Positions 33,421 to 43,400 of a DNA stretch of 64,000 bases are shown here, piece after piece. The notes under the pieces were generated by a model. The model saw only the letters and a list, made by a program, of their open reading frames with translations. It was not told the DNA's origin and did not search any database. A program made the translations under genes and the position numbers. Position 1 is the first letter of the stretch. Each line of letters begins with the position of its first letter. The stretch is from Microbacterium flavescens (GTDB lineage Bacteria > Actinomycetota > Actinomycetes > Actinomycetales > Microbacteriaceae), in the NCBI RefSeq assembly GCF_018588945.1, contig NZ_JAFIWA010000002.1, positions 1-64,000 of the forward strand, read 5' to 3'.

Positions 33421-36400
33421 TTGTACCGACGTGTATTGGCGGTCGCCGCTGTCGTGGCGCTGTCACTCCCCGCAACCGCGGCATTCGCCGCGACAGACGA
33501 CGACCCGTCGTCGAAATTCGAGAAGGCCGAAACGCGAGGTGCCATCAGCGCCACCGTCGAGCCGATGAGCGCCAATGCGAGCGGAGACGTCACCGTCGTC
33601 GTCGAGCTCGCCGGCGACCCGGTAGCCGTGGTCGAGGCAGAGAAGGGCCGCGAGCTCAGCAAGGCCGAACGCACGGCCATCAAGAAGTCGCTCGAGAAGG
33701 TCCAGCAGCCCGTCGTGGGCGCGGTCGAGGCAGAGGGCGGCGCCGTCGAGGCCACGATGCAGTCTGCGTACAACGGCGTGCAGGCGACCATCCCGGCCGA
33801 GTCCGTCGACACCGTGGCAGCGCTGCCCAACGTCGTCGCCATCCACGCGGCCCGCACGTACTCGATCGACAACGCGGTCTCCGTCCCTTACCTGGGCGTG
33901 CCCCAGGTGTGGCAGAACACCGGATACACCGGCGAGAACATCAAGGTCGCCATCATCGACACCGGCATCGACTACACCCACGCCAACTTCGGCGGCCCGG
34001 GCACGGTCGAGGCCTTCGAGGCGGCGAACGCCGCCGAGACCGAGGCCGCCGACCCGGCGTACTTCGGCCCGAACGCCCCGCGCGTCAAGGGCGGCTGGGA
34101 CTTCGTCGGCGACGACTACAACGCCAATGACGACGCCAGCGTCCCGATGCCCGACGCCAACCCGCTCGACTGCAATGGTCACGGCAGCCACGTCGCCGGC
34201 ACCACCGGCGGCAGCGGCGTGACGGCCGACGGCGCGACCTACACCGGCGCGTACGACGAGTCCACCGCGTCGCGGCAGTGGAAGATCGGCCCCGGCGTCG
34301 CGCCTGAGGTCGACCTCTACGCCCTGCGCGTGTTCGGCTGCGAGGGCTCGACCAACGTCACCACCGCCGCCATCGACTGGGCCGTCGCCAACGACATGGA
34401 CGTCATCAACATGTCGCTCGGCTCGAGCTTCGGCCGTGCCGACGACCCCGAGGCCGTCGCCGCCGCCAACGCCATCGGCGCGGGCGTCGTCGTCGTCGCC
34501 TCGGCCGGCAACGCCGGACCGGCTCCCTACATCGCGGGCTCGCCCGGCAACGGCGAGGGCGTGATCTCGGTCGCGGCCGTCGACAGCACCGAGAGCTTCC
34601 CGGGTGCCACCGTCACCGTGAACGGCGTGGCCGTCCCGGCGATCAACGCCAACGGCGCTGACCTCACGGGTCTGCCCGGCATGACCGTCGTGCGTCTGGT
34701 CGACAACCCCGCCACGAGCGAGAACGAGGCGCTCGGCTGCTCGACCGATGCTTACACGAGCAACGGTGTCGCGCCGGGTCTCAACCAGCTCGCCGTCTCC
34801 GAGCGCGGCACCTGTGCCCGCGCCGCGAGGGCGATCTTCGCCGAACAGGCCGGTGCCGCTGCTGCTCTCATGGTGAACAACACGAACGACTACCCGCCGT
34901 TCGAGGGTGCCATCACCGAGAACCCCGACGACGGCACGCCGTTCGTCGTCACCATCCCGTTCCTCGGTGTGCGCATGTCGGACGGTGCGAAGTTCGTCTC
35001 GGGCGCTCCGGCGACGATCGCCGCCGCCGACCTGCAGAACCCCGGTTTCCGCGGCTACGCGTCGTTCTCGTCGAACGGCCCGCGCAGCGGTGACAGCGGT
35101 GTGGCAGTGGATGTCGCGGCCCCGGGCGTCTCGATCGTCTCGACGGGCGTCGGCACGGGCAACGGCCCGGCCACGATCTCGGGCACGTCGATGGCTGCCC
35201 CGCACGTCGCGGGCGTGGCTGCTCTCACCGTCCAGGCCCACCCGGGCTGGAAGGCCGGCGAGGTCTCGGCAGCCGTTGTGTCGTCGGCCGACCCGGAGAA
35301 GGTCGCGGGCCAGCAGATGACCCGCGGCGGTGTCGGACTCGTAGATGCCGCGCAGGCCGTGGCGACCACCGTCACCGCGACCGGCGACGCGTTCCGCACC
35401 GACAGCGGCTGGCTCCGTGAGACGGCGCTCAACTTCGGGTTCCAGGAGTCGTGGCTCGGATTCGCCGGGCTGAAGACCATCACCCTCACGAACCACGGCG
35501 ACAAGGCGGTCACCTACAAGGTGAGCTCCGCACCCTCGGCCCAGTCCGAGAACGCGAAGATCACGTTCAACCGCACCTCGGTGAAGGTTCCCGCCAAGGG
35601 GAAGGCGACGGTCATCGTCGCCCTCGCCGCGGCGGCCGGATCCGTGGGCTCGTCCACGGTCGACCCGTTCGCCCAGTACGAGTTCTCGGGCGACGTCGTC
35701 CTCACGTCGGACTCGTCCACGCTGCGCGTGCCGTACCTCCTCGTTCCCCGTTCGGACAGCCGTGTCGCCTCGTCGACCAGCGCGCTGTTCGGCAAGAAGG
35801 AGCAGGTCGCGGATGCCGAGAAGTCGGTCAAGCTGACCAACAAGATCGGCGCCCTCGCAGCCGGAGCGGACTTCTACACGTGGGGTCTCACCGACGGCAA
35901 GGACGTGCCGAAGACGATCGGTGACACCGGGTTCGACCTGGCGTCGGCGGGCGTGCAGTCGTTCGCCCAGTCCGACGGCGACCAGCTGCTCGTCTTCGCG
36001 GTCAACACCCACAAGCGGTGGTCGAACGCGGCCAGCAACGAGTTCGACGTCGTGATCGACCGCAACGGCGACGGGAACGCCGAGGCCATCGTGTTCTCGG
36101 CCGACTCCGGTCTGGTGCGCGCGGGTTCGGCCAACGGTCGTTCGGAGGTCTTCATCAGCACGCCGCAGGGTCTGCTGGCGGCCGGCTTCTACGCCACGGC
36201 GCCGACCGACAGCAGCACCATCCTGCTGCCGGTCTTCGCGAGCGACCTGGGTCTGACCTCCGCCGCCGGCTCGTTCGGCTACACGGTCGCCAGCTACTCG
36301 ATCACCAACTCGGCCGGCTCCGACGAGATCGAGGGTGTCGCGAACTACAACCCGTGGTCGCCGGCGCTCGAGAACGGCCAGTACGTCGAGGTGCCGCGCA

Positions 36401-36531
36401 ACGGCAGCGCGACGGTGCCGGTCGCCGTCGACGGTGACGCGTACGCGACGCAGAAGCCGCTCGGTGTGATGGCGGTCGTGCTCGACAACAAGTCCGGTAC
36501 GAGCGAGACGGTCCTCGTCAAGACGAAGTAA
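33421..36531 (+). CDS. Secreted subtilisin-like serine protease (S8) with PA domain
   Basis: 1036 residues from the TTG at 33421. A signal peptide (LYRRVLAVAAVVALSLPATAAFA) is followed by an inhibitor I9-like propeptide (to about 145) and the peptidase S8 domain. The triad is Asp180 (AIIDTGIDYTH), His254 (NGHGSHVAGTT) and Ser590 (SGTSMAAPHVAG). A protease-associated (PA) domain sits between His and Ser, around 400-530. The C-terminal 400 residues hold Fn3-like and other beta domains. It lacks an LPxTG or membrane anchor, so it should be released. The open frame starts earlier at 33316, but AGGA lies before this TTG and the signal peptide begins there. It is a single gene with a strong terminator. 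Confidence 0.93.
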   Translation: MYRRVLAVAAVVALSLPATAAFAATDDDPSSKFEKAETRGAISATVEPMSANASGDVTVVVELAGDPVAVVEAEKGRELSKAERTAIKKSLEKVQQPVVGAVEAEGGAVEATMQSAYNGVQATIPAESVDTVAALPNVVAIHAARTYSIDNAVSVPYLGVPQVWQNTGYTGENIKVAIIDTGIDYTHANFGGPGTVEAFEAANAAETEAADPAYFGPNAPRVKGGWDFVGDDYNANDDASVPMPDANPLDCNGHGSHVAGTTGGSGVTADGATYTGAYDESTASRQWKIGPGVAPEVDLYALRVFGCEGSTNVTTAAIDWAVANDMDVINMSLGSSFGRADDPEAVAAANAIGAGVVVVASAGNAGPAPYIAGSPGNGEGVISVAAVDSTESFPGATVTVNGVAVPAINANGADLTGLPGMTVVRLVDNPATSENEALGCSTDAYTSNGVAPGLNQLAVSERGTCARAARAIFAEQAGAAAALMVNNTNDYPPFEGAITENPDDGTPFVVTIPFLGVRMSDGAKFVSGAPATIAAADLQNPGFRGYASFSSNGPRSGDSGVAVDVAAPGVSIVSTGVGTGNGPATISGTSMAAPHVAGVAALTVQAHPGWKAGEVSAAVVSSADPEKVAGQQMTRGGVGLVDAAQAVATTVTATGDAFRTDSGWLRETALNFGFQESWLGFAGLKTITLTNHGDKAVTYKVSSAPSAQSENAKITFNRTSVKVPAKGKATVIVALAAAAGSVGSSTVDPFAQYEFSGDVVLTSDSSTLRVPYLLVPRSDSRVASSTSALFGKKEQVADAEKSVKLTNKIGALAAGADFYTWGLTDGKDVPKTIGDTGFDLASAGVQSFAQSDGDQLLVFAVNTHKRWSNAASNEFDVVIDRNGDGNAEAIVFSADSGLVRAGSANGRSEVFISTPQGLLAAGFYATAPTDSSTILLPVFASDLGLTSAAGSFGYTVASYSITNSAGSDEIEGVANYNPWSPALENGQYVEVPRNGSATVPVAVDGDAYATQKPLGVMAVVLDNKSGTSETVLVKTK

Positions 36532-36547
36532 CCGTCCGCAGGCGCGC

Positions 36548-36581
36548 GAGGGCGGCACTCCCGAATGGGGGTGCCGCCCTC
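36548..36581 (+). terminator. Strong hairpin terminator of the subtilase gene
   Basis: Arms GAGGGCGGCAC and GTGCCGCCCTC, extended by one T-G pair and CCC/GGG, make about 15 bp of continuous stem with a GAAT loop, 17 bases after the stop codon. It may also serve the convergent lipoprotein gene that ends at 36633. Confidence 0.8.
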
Positions 36582-36632
36582 GTCGTCTGCGTCGTCTGTC
36601 GTCCTGGCGGTCGGATCGAGCGGATGCCTCGC

Positions 36633-37037
36633 TCAGGCCTCGCAGAGCACGGGAGAGTCGCCGCGGCCGAACCGGTAGTCGTAGGTGGTCCCGTCGACCT
36701 CGACGACGACTCGCATGCCGTCCACGACGGCCTGCGTGTACGACATCCCCGGCTTCGGGCAGCCGAGGGCGCCGTTCGGCCACGACACGGCCTCCGCGCT
36801 CACGAGGACCGGCTCGCCCTCGGCCCCGTCCGCGGCGAGGGCCGCGGTGATGGCGTCCCACTTCTCCGGGGGCACGTCGACGGGCGTGCCGGTCGGCGCG
36901 AGGGGTCCGGGCGTGGTCGTCTCGAACGCGGGTCGGCTCGACGACGGGGTGGGATCGGTCATGGGTCCTCCGGTGGCACAGGCGGTGAGTGCGAGCAGGA
37001 GCAGGCCTCCGGCGCCCGCGAGGATGGGTCGGCGCAT
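36633..37037 (-). CDS. Small lipoprotein of unknown function
   Basis: 134 residues. A lipoprotein signal (MRRPILAGAGGLLLLALTAC) has a clear lipobox, LTAC, with Cys20. A Thr/Pro/Ser-rich spacer follows, then a roughly 75-residue domain with WPNGALGCPKPGMSYTQAVVDGMRVVVEVDGTTYDYRFG that holds two conserved-looking cysteines. Similar small lipoproteins occur in actinobacteria without known function. GAAGGAG lies four bases before the ATG at 37037, which settles the start against the longer frame. Confidence 0.85.
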   Translation of the reverse strand: MRRPILAGAGGLLLLALTACATGGPMTDPTPSSSRPAFETTTPGPLAPTGTPVDVPPEKWDAITAALAADGAEGEPVLVSAEAVSWPNGALGCPKPGMSYTQAVVDGMRVVVEVDGTTYDYRFGRGDSPVLCEA

Positions 37038-37116
37038 GTCACTCCTTCGGTCGGCGCCAGCGTAGGTGCGGGTCCTGCAAGTGCGCTGAGCCCGGGCCGC
37101 GCCGCCGCGACGCCAG

Positions 37117-38133
37117 TCAGTCCTGCCCCATCCGCGAACGGGTGGCCACGACCCGGGGCGGCGGCGGGGGAGCATCGATGGCACGCAGCATCCGCTCGAG
37201 AGACTCCCTGAGCTGCGAACGAGAAGGTTCCGCGAGATCGGTCGTGTACTCGACGCCCTCGGGGATCCACATCAGCCCGTACATCGTCTCGCGCCAGTCG
37301 GCTCCGCCGACCGGCCAGCGGGTGTGCGTGTCGTCCTCGGCCTCGGCGCCCTGACCCCACTGCCCGAAGAACTCGCGCATCGTGTCGAGCGGAAGCTCCA
37401 TGACGGCATCCGCCTCCACCTTCTGGCGCACCCACGATCGCGCGACGAAGATGAACTCCTCGATCTGCTCGGGCGTGAGCGGCCTGGGTTCGAAGAGCAC
37501 GCGCGTGTGCTCCACACCGGCGAGGCGGTCGACGCGGAAGGTGCGCCAGTCCTCCTTGTCGAGGTCCCAGCAGAGCAGGTACCAGTGCCGGTCGGCGGGG
37601 GCGAGCGCGTGCGGCTCGATGCGTCGCCGGGTGACCTCTCCCGAAGCGGCCGTATAAGAGAAGCGCACGCGCTCGTGGTCGCGGCACGCCAGGGCGAGCT
37701 CGCCCAGCACCTCGCTCGACACCGCGGCGCCGGCGTTGATGCCGGTCGGCTGCACCGCTTCGGCGAGCGCGGTGACGCGTCGACGCAGGGGCGCGGGCAG
37801 CACCTGCTCGAGCTTCGCGAGGGCGGTGATGGTGGTCTCGGGTCCGGAGACGAGCCGCTGGGATGCCGCCACACGCAGCCCGATCGCCATCGCGACGGCC
37901 TCCTCATCGGTGAGCAGCAGCGGCGGCACGGCACTGCCGGCCTCGAGGCGGTAGCCGCCCGCGGCACCCGGCGAGGACTCGATGCGGTAGCCCAGGTCGC
38001 GCAGGCGCTCGACGTCGCGGCGGACGGTGCGCTCGGTGACGCCGAGCCGGCCGGCCAGTTCCGAGCCCGGCCAGTGCCGGTGCGTCTGGAGCAGATTGAG
38101 CAGCGAGAGCGCTCGCGTGGTCGTGTCGGACAT
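37117..38133 (-). CDS. WYL-domain transcriptional regulator with DeoR-type HTH
   Basis: 338 residues. The N-terminal helix-turn-helix (about 1-60, WPGSELAGRLGVTERTVRRDVERLRDLGYRIES) is followed by a WYL sensor domain (about 145-220, RVRFSYTAASGEVTRRRIEPHALAPADRHWYLLCWDLDKEDWRTFRVDRL) and a WCX-type C-terminus. Such regulators respond to small ligands or nucleic acids. The gene is divergent from an ABC exporter only 62 bases away, with two palindromes in the gap, so the exporter is the likely target. The ATG at 38133 is preceded by GAGGAC. Confidence 0.92.
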   Translation of the reverse strand: MSDTTTRALSLLNLLQTHRHWPGSELAGRLGVTERTVRRDVERLRDLGYRIESSPGAAGGYRLEAGSAVPPLLLTDEEAVAMAIGLRVAASQRLVSGPETTITALAKLEQVLPAPLRRRVTALAEAVQPTGINAGAAVSSEVLGELALACRDHERVRFSYTAASGEVTRRRIEPHALAPADRHWYLLCWDLDKEDWRTFRVDRLAGVEHTRVLFEPRPLTPEQIEEFIFVARSWVRQKVEADAVMELPLDTMREFFGQWGQGAEAEDDTHTRWPVGGADWRETMYGLMWIPEGVEYTTDLAEPSRSQLRESLERMLRAIDAPPPPPRVVATRSRMGQD

Positions 38134-38137
38134 GTCC
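38128..38137. promoter_or_regulatory. Palindrome GGACATGTCC over the WYL-regulator start
   Basis: A perfect 10-bp palindrome covers the start codon of the WYL regulator. It shares the GGACA half-site with the larger palindrome at 38156-38174, so both may be bound by the same regulator, giving autoregulation. Confidence 0.35.
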
Positions 38138-38155
38138 TCAACAATGCCCCAAATC

Positions 38156-38174
38156 GCGGACAGGATCTGTCCGC
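38156..38174. promoter_or_regulatory. Candidate WYL-regulator operator
   Basis: GCGGACAG and CTGTCCGC form a perfect 8-bp inverted repeat around GAT in the 62-base gap between the divergent WYL regulator and ABC exporter. It lies 9 bases upstream of the exporter's -10 box. This is the expected place for a repressor or activator site. Confidence 0.55.
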
Positions 38175-38183
38175 TATCGCTTC

Positions 38184-38189
38184 TAGCTT
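38184..38189 (+). promoter_or_regulatory. -10 hexamer TAGCTT of a leaderless promoter
   Basis: TAGCTT lies 6 bases before the ATG at 38196. The candidate operator sits immediately upstream, over the spacer and -35 region. Confidence 0.5.
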
Positions 38190-38195
38190 GGGAGC

Positions 38196-39263
38196 ATGGC
38201 GAACGAACCGATCATCGAAGCGCACGGCCTGACCAAGCGCTTCAGCGTCAAGAAGAAGACCGTCGAGGCGGTCACCGATCTCACATTCCAGGTCGCGCGA
38301 GGAGAGCTCGTCGCGTTCCTGGGTCCCAACGGCGCGGGCAAGTCCACGAGCCTGCGCATGCTCACCACCCTCATCCCGCCGACCGCCGGCACCGCGCGGG
38401 TCGTCGGCTTCGACATCCTGAAGCAGCCCGCCGAGGTGCGCGCACGCATCGGGTACGTCGGCCAGCTGACCAGCGGCAGCTTCTCGCAGCGCGCCCGCGA
38501 CGAGCTGCTGAGCCAGGGAGCGTTCTACGGCCTGTCCAAGGCGGCGAGCCGCGCGCGGGCCGACGAGCTCATCGAGTCGCTCGATCTCACGGGCTTCGCG
38601 AATCGCTCGGTGCAGCAGCTGTCGGGGGGACAGAAGCGGCGTCTCGACGTCGCGCTCGGGCTCATGCACGCGCCGCCGCTCATCTTCCTCGACGAGCCGT
38701 CGACGGGCCTCGACCCGCAGAGCCGCGCGAACCTGTGGCAGCACATTCTCGACCTGCGCCGGAAGTACGGCACGACGGTCTTCCTCACCACGCACTACCT
38801 CGAGGAGGCCGACCGCTACGCCGAGCGCGTCATGGTCATGGACAAGGGGCGGGTCATCGCCGACGACACCGCCACCGCGCTCAAGGCGAACCTGGCCGGC
38901 GATGTGCTGACCTTCGGCTTCGCCTCTGAAGCGGATACCGCAGCCGCCGTCGCGGTCGTGCAGCGCCTCACCGACCGCGAGGTGCGTCGCGAGGGCGGCG
39001 CCGAGGTCACGCTGACCGCACCCGACGGCGATGCCCTGCTGCCGACGGCGGTGCGGGCGCTCGACGCGGCGGGCATCCAGGTGCGGCGTGCGACCGGCGT
39101 GCCGCCCACCCTCGACGACGTCTTCCTCGCACTGACCGGACGCACGCTGCGCGAGGCCGGCGAGGGCGAGGCGGAAGAGAGCGAAGAGACAGCGGATGCC
39201 TCGGCCGAGGCATCCGCATCCGTCACGGAATCCGTGAGCGAAGCGACAGGAGCGAGCCGATGA
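38196..39263 (+). CDS. ABC transporter ATP-binding protein (daunorubicin-resistance type)
   Basis: 355 residues. Walker A GPNGAGKST, signature LSGGQKRRL, Walker B LIFLDEPSTGLD and switch His in LTTHYLEEAD are intact. A DrrA-like C-terminal domain follows (KANLAGDVLTFGF...), then an acidic Glu/Ala/Ser tail of about 40 residues. Members energise drug or lipid export with an ABC-2 permease, here the next gene, which overlaps by four bases (ATGA). Divergent from the WYL regulator. The substrate is not deducible. Confidence 0.93.
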   Translation: MANEPIIEAHGLTKRFSVKKKTVEAVTDLTFQVARGELVAFLGPNGAGKSTSLRMLTTLIPPTAGTARVVGFDILKQPAEVRARIGYVGQLTSGSFSQRARDELLSQGAFYGLSKAASRARADELIESLDLTGFANRSVQQLSGGQKRRLDVALGLMHAPPLIFLDEPSTGLDPQSRANLWQHILDLRRKYGTTVFLTTHYLEEADRYAERVMVMDKGRVIADDTATALKANLAGDVLTFGFASEADTAAAVAVVQRLTDREVRREGGAEVTLTAPDGDALLPTAVRALDAAGIQVRRATGVPPTLDDVFLALTGRTLREAGEGEAEESEETADASAEASASVTESVSEATGASR

Positions 39264-40057
39264 CCACCATCCAGGAAGAAGCGCGACCCGACACAGTCGT
39301 GCGGGCCAACCCCGCCCGCGACACGTGGAACGTGCTCACGCGGGAGCTCAAGCCGGTCGTCCGCGATCCGTTCACGCTGATCTTCAGCCTGGTGCAGCCG
39401 CTCGTCTTCCTCGGCCTCTTCGCGCCGCTGCTCATCGGCTCGTCGGGCGCGCCGGTGGGGGAGACCCTGCAGTGGTTCGTGCCGGGCGTGCTCGTGATGA
39501 TCGTGCTGTTCGGAACCGGCGCGACCGGGTCGAACCTGCAATACGAGATGATGACGGGCTCGCACGAGCGCACCCTCGTCGCCCCGCTCGCACGGTCGTC
39601 GCTGCTGGTCGGCCGCGCGCTCAAGGAGATCGCGCCGATCGTCGTGCAGGCGCTCATCATCGTGCTGATCGCGTGGCCGTTCGGGTTCACCATCAACGTG
39701 CCGGGGCTGGTCATCGGCCTGGCCCTTCTCGCGGTGTTCGGCGTCGGGCTCGGCTCGCTGTCGTACACCCTCGCGCTGAAGACGAAAGACCGCGAGTGGC
39801 TGTTCTGGGGCGTGCAGCAGACGCTGATCTTCCCGCTGCTGATCCTGTCGGGCATGCTCCTTCCTCTCGACGACGGACCCGCCTGGATGAAGGCGGTCTC
39901 GACCGTCAACCCGGTGAACTGGGTCGTGCAGGCCGAGCGAGCCCTGTTCGCCGGTGACCTCGGCGCCGTCGAGGTGCTGTGGGGCTGGGTCGCGGCGCTG
40001 GTGCTGGCGGCGCTCGGCCTGTGGGCCGGGATCCGGGCGATGCGCAAGAGCAGCTGA
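39260..40057 (+). CDS. ABC-2 type transporter permease
   Basis: 265 residues, membrane partner of the preceding ATPase with an ATGA overlap. A roughly 30-residue cytosolic N-terminus is followed by six hydrophobic segments (LIFSLVQPLVFLGLFAPLLIG, FVPGVLVMIVLFGTGATG, IVVQALIIVLIAWPFGF, GLVIGLALLAVFGVGLGSLSYTL, TLIFPLLILSGMLLPL, LVLAALGLWAGI), typical of DrrB-like exporters. It is the last gene of the pair; repeats follow. Confidence 0.92.
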   Translation: MTTIQEEARPDTVVRANPARDTWNVLTRELKPVVRDPFTLIFSLVQPLVFLGLFAPLLIGSSGAPVGETLQWFVPGVLVMIVLFGTGATGSNLQYEMMTGSHERTLVAPLARSSLLVGRALKEIAPIVVQALIIVLIAWPFGFTINVPGLVIGLALLAVFGVGLGSLSYTLALKTKDREWLFWGVQQTLIFPLLILSGMLLPLDDGPAWMKAVSTVNPVNWVVQAERALFAGDLGAVEVLWGWVAALVLAALGLWAGIRAMRKSS

Positions 40058-40084
40058 GCCGGACTCCCAAGCGTCCGCGGGCGC

Positions 40085-40141
40085 CGAGTTGCCAGTTGAG
40101 GAGGGGACGCGCGAGCGAAACCCACCACAGCTGGCAACTCG
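40085..40141. repeat. Extragenic inverted repeat
   Basis: CGAGTTGCCAG at 40085-40095 pairs perfectly with CTGGCAACTCG at 40131-40141, enclosing 35 bases. It stands 27 bases after the permease stop, so it may act in termination or be a mobile palindromic repeat similar in size to those at 43541 and 54087. Confidence 0.6.
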
Positions 40142-40270
40142 CCCGCCTCGGCCCGCCTGGGCGGGCGGAAGCTGCCTTGCGGCGGGATCGGGTCCGGCCC
40201 AGAGTGGGTGGATGGCCGTCGCACGCTGGCATCCTCCGTCCCTATAGCCCCCGGCTGACCCAACCCGACG

Positions 40271-40400
40271 CGTTTCGTCTCGCTCGCTCGCTCCCTCGCT
40301 CAACGGCCGGGGGCTGGCCCAACCCGGGTCGTTGAGCGAGCGAGCGAGACGAAACGCCGCAGACCCCCGGGTCGTTGAGCGAGCGAAGCGAGACGAAACG
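40271..40400. repeat. Family A repeats, one forward and two inverted copies
   Basis: Copies lie at 40271-40307 (forward, expanded in the CTCG part), 40328-40355 and 40371-40400 (reverse complement). The opposite orientation lets forward and reverse copies pair into a long hairpin. Together with the inverted repeat at 40085 they fill most of the 386-base gap between the exporter permease and the glycosidase-like gene; I see no gene in it. Confidence 0.8.
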
Positions 40401-40431
40401 CCGCGCGTCAAAAGCACTGGTCACGGCGGGG

Positions 40432-40437
40432 TACCTT
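40432..40437 (+). promoter_or_regulatory. -10 hexamer TACCTT of a leaderless promoter
   Basis: TACCTT lies 6 bases before the ATG at 40444, directly after the repeat cluster. Confidence 0.5.
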
Positions 40438-40443
40438 TATCGA

Positions 40444-43400
40444 ATGACGCAGGCGACACGGCGAGGCATCCTCGCTGTCGTCACCGGTCTCGTGCTGCTG
40501 GCCCTCGGCGCCGGACTCGGCGCCGTCGTAGGCGACGCGCTCGGCATCCGCACCGAGCCGGCCGCGCAGATGGAGCCGGCCGCTCCGACCGCGCCTGACC
40601 TGGGTCCCGTCGTGCCGGCACCGTCGTGGACGACGGTAGACGCTCCCGAGAGCCCCCGCTTCGACGCCGCCATCGAGAGCCTGCTCGCCGCGAGCGCTGA
40701 TGCCCCTGAGCGCGACGGCGAGGCCACGCTGACCGTCGTCGTGGCTGCGGACGGCGACGAGGACGACGAGACCTATCGGCTCTCGGGCACCGCCACCGCT
40801 CTCGTGATCGAGGCGGCCGGCGAGAGCGGGGCCGTGCGGGGCATCTACGACCTTGCCCACCAGGTGCGCACCGGTCAGTCGGTCGCCGAGCACCTCGGCG
40901 AGGAGATCACGTCGGCGCTGCCGTTCCGCATGGTCGACATGGGCGCCGTCGGCGTCGAGCCCGACCCTGCCGCATGGGAGCCGGGCACCGACTACTCGCA
41001 CGCGTCCAAGGCGTTCGCCCAGGTGCTGCTGCCCGAGTCGCCGTACATCGACGAAAATGCGCTCGACGAGGCCTTCGCCGACTTCGACGAGTTCGTGCGG
41101 CACTCGCTGGCCAACGGCTACAACGCCGTCGCCTTCCCCGGTTTCGTGGAGTTCGTCGCGTTCGATGAGGTCGCCGACGGAGCCGTCTACACACCGGGCG
41201 ACGAGCATCGCGCCCAGGCGCTGGCGCTGCGCGACGCGTTCGGACCGTTCTGGCAGCACGCCGACGAGCTCGGCATGGACGTCTTCCTGCGCACCGACAT
41301 GCTGACGCTCACCACTCCGCTCGAGGACTACCTCGTCGACACGTTCGGCTCGCTCGACACCGAGAATCCCGCGCTGTGGGACGTCTACGCCGCCGGACTC
41401 GACGAGCTCTACGCCGCCGAGCCCGCGCTCGACGGAATCCTCATCCGCATCGGCGAGGCCGGCGAGGTGTACGACGTCGAAGGCTGGGACTACTACTCGC
41501 AGCTCGCTGTGCGCACCCCGAAGGCTGTGCGGACGATGCTCGAGACGCTCAGCACGCAGGCCGAGGCATCCGATCGGGAAGTGATCTTCCGCACCTGGAG
41601 CGTGGGTGTCGGCGCCGTCGGCGACATGCACACCAACTCGGCCTCATACGAGGAGGTGCTCGGCGGCATCGACTCGCCCGCGCTCATCGTGTCGACCAAG
41701 TACACGCTCGGCGACTTCTACAGCTGGCTGCCCCTCAACGACACCCTCGAGCAGGGTGCGCAGCGGCGCATCGTCGAGTTCCAGAGCAGGCGCGAGTTCG
41801 AGAACTTCGGCGCGTTCCCCAACGACCTCGGCCGCGAGTACCAGTACGCCCTGCAGACGCTGCTCGAGGCGAACGACAACATCGAGGGAGTCTGGGTCTG
41901 GACGCAGGACGGCGGTCCCTGGCGCGCCGGTCCCATGACCCTCTATCTCAAGGCGGGGTTCTGGCAGCTGTACGAGCTCGACACCGTCGTGGCCTCCGCG
42001 CTCGCCCGCGACCCCGAGACCGACGTCGCGGATGTGACGGCGAGCTGGGCAAGGCAGTGGTTCTCGGACGACCCCGCCACGGTCGCGGCCATCGTCGAGG
42101 CGATGGGCCAGTCCCGCGAGGCGATCGAGCAGGGCCTCTACATCGAGCAGTTCGCCGACCAGCGCGTGTTCGCAATCGGGCTCGAGCCGCCGCCCATGAT
42201 GTGGATCTTCGAGTGGGACATCCTCACCGGCGACTCCGCCGTGCTCGATGTGCTCTACGCGATCGCGCGCGATGCGACGGGCGGCGACATCGAGCAGGCC
42301 ATCGCCGGCGGCGACGAGGCTGTCGCGACGGTCGAGCTCATGCGCGAGACGGTGGCGGGGACGGATGCCTCGACCTGGCGCGACCCCGCGCTGCGCGACG
42401 CTTTCACCGAGACGCTCGACTACGAGGCCGATGTGCTGCGGCTGCTCGCGGCGTATCGTGCCATGATCCTGCACCTGGGGCAGTGGCACGACACGCTGTC
42501 GTCGGAGGCCTACGCCGCCTGGGACGCCGACCGCGCCGAGTTCGAGGCGCTCGCCGCCGCGCACATCGAGGCGTACGAGGGCGACCTCGACTATCCGGCG
42601 TACAACCTCACGGCTGCGCAGCTGGGCGTGGAGCGCGCCGAGCGCGACCTCTCGATGTCGTGGCTGGCGCGCGGGCTGCTCGTGCTCGCGCTCGCGTGGG
42701 TCTTCATCGGCATGCTCGCCGCGCGCACCAGCCTGGTGCGCCGTCCCGGGGCCGCGGCCGCCCGCGCCTCGTGGATCGCGTCGACACGGCCGTGGCGGGC
42801 GCGCGAGTCGACGCTCGGCATGCTCGAACTCGACCGCTGGCTGCTGCTGATCGTCCCGGCCGCGCTGCTCGTCGCGACGCGGGCGGTGCAGACGTCGTTC
42901 CTGTCGTGGACGCACCTCGCGATCGTGTTCGCGGCGTGGGCCGTGTTCGCGCTCGTCGTGCGCATCCTCGTCGGCCGCCGGTCGCCGTGGCCGGTCATCG
43001 CGGCCGTGGGCGGGGTCGTGGTGCTTCGCTGCATCGTGACGCTGACGGCGCTGTCGTTCACGGGTCCGGGCGGCTACTGGTTCGCGTTCTGGACCGAGCC
43101 GGTGTTCCGAACCGCCTACATCGCGGTCGCCTTCGCGCTGTTCGTGTGGGTGTTCGTCGCCGCGGGCTGGGCGCTGGCGATGCAGGTGCGGGCGCGGCGC
43201 GCGACCGGCTACGTGCTGGCCGGTGTCGGCGCCGGGTTGGCGCTGCCCGCGCTCGTGATCGGAGTGTTCGGTCTCGAGCGGGCGCTGACCCTCTGGAACG
43301 ACGAGATGGGCCTGCTGCCGTGGGGTCTGGCGCGCATCCTCGGCATCACGACGTACCTCGAGATCCCGCCCGAGACGCCGTGGATCGCCGCCGCGTTCGG

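Noticed and set aside
33463-36861. 1132-residue open frame on the minus strand
   Set aside because: It is antisense to the subtilase gene, has Arg/Gly/Asp/Val-dominated composition and no domain, and arises from high-GC third positions.
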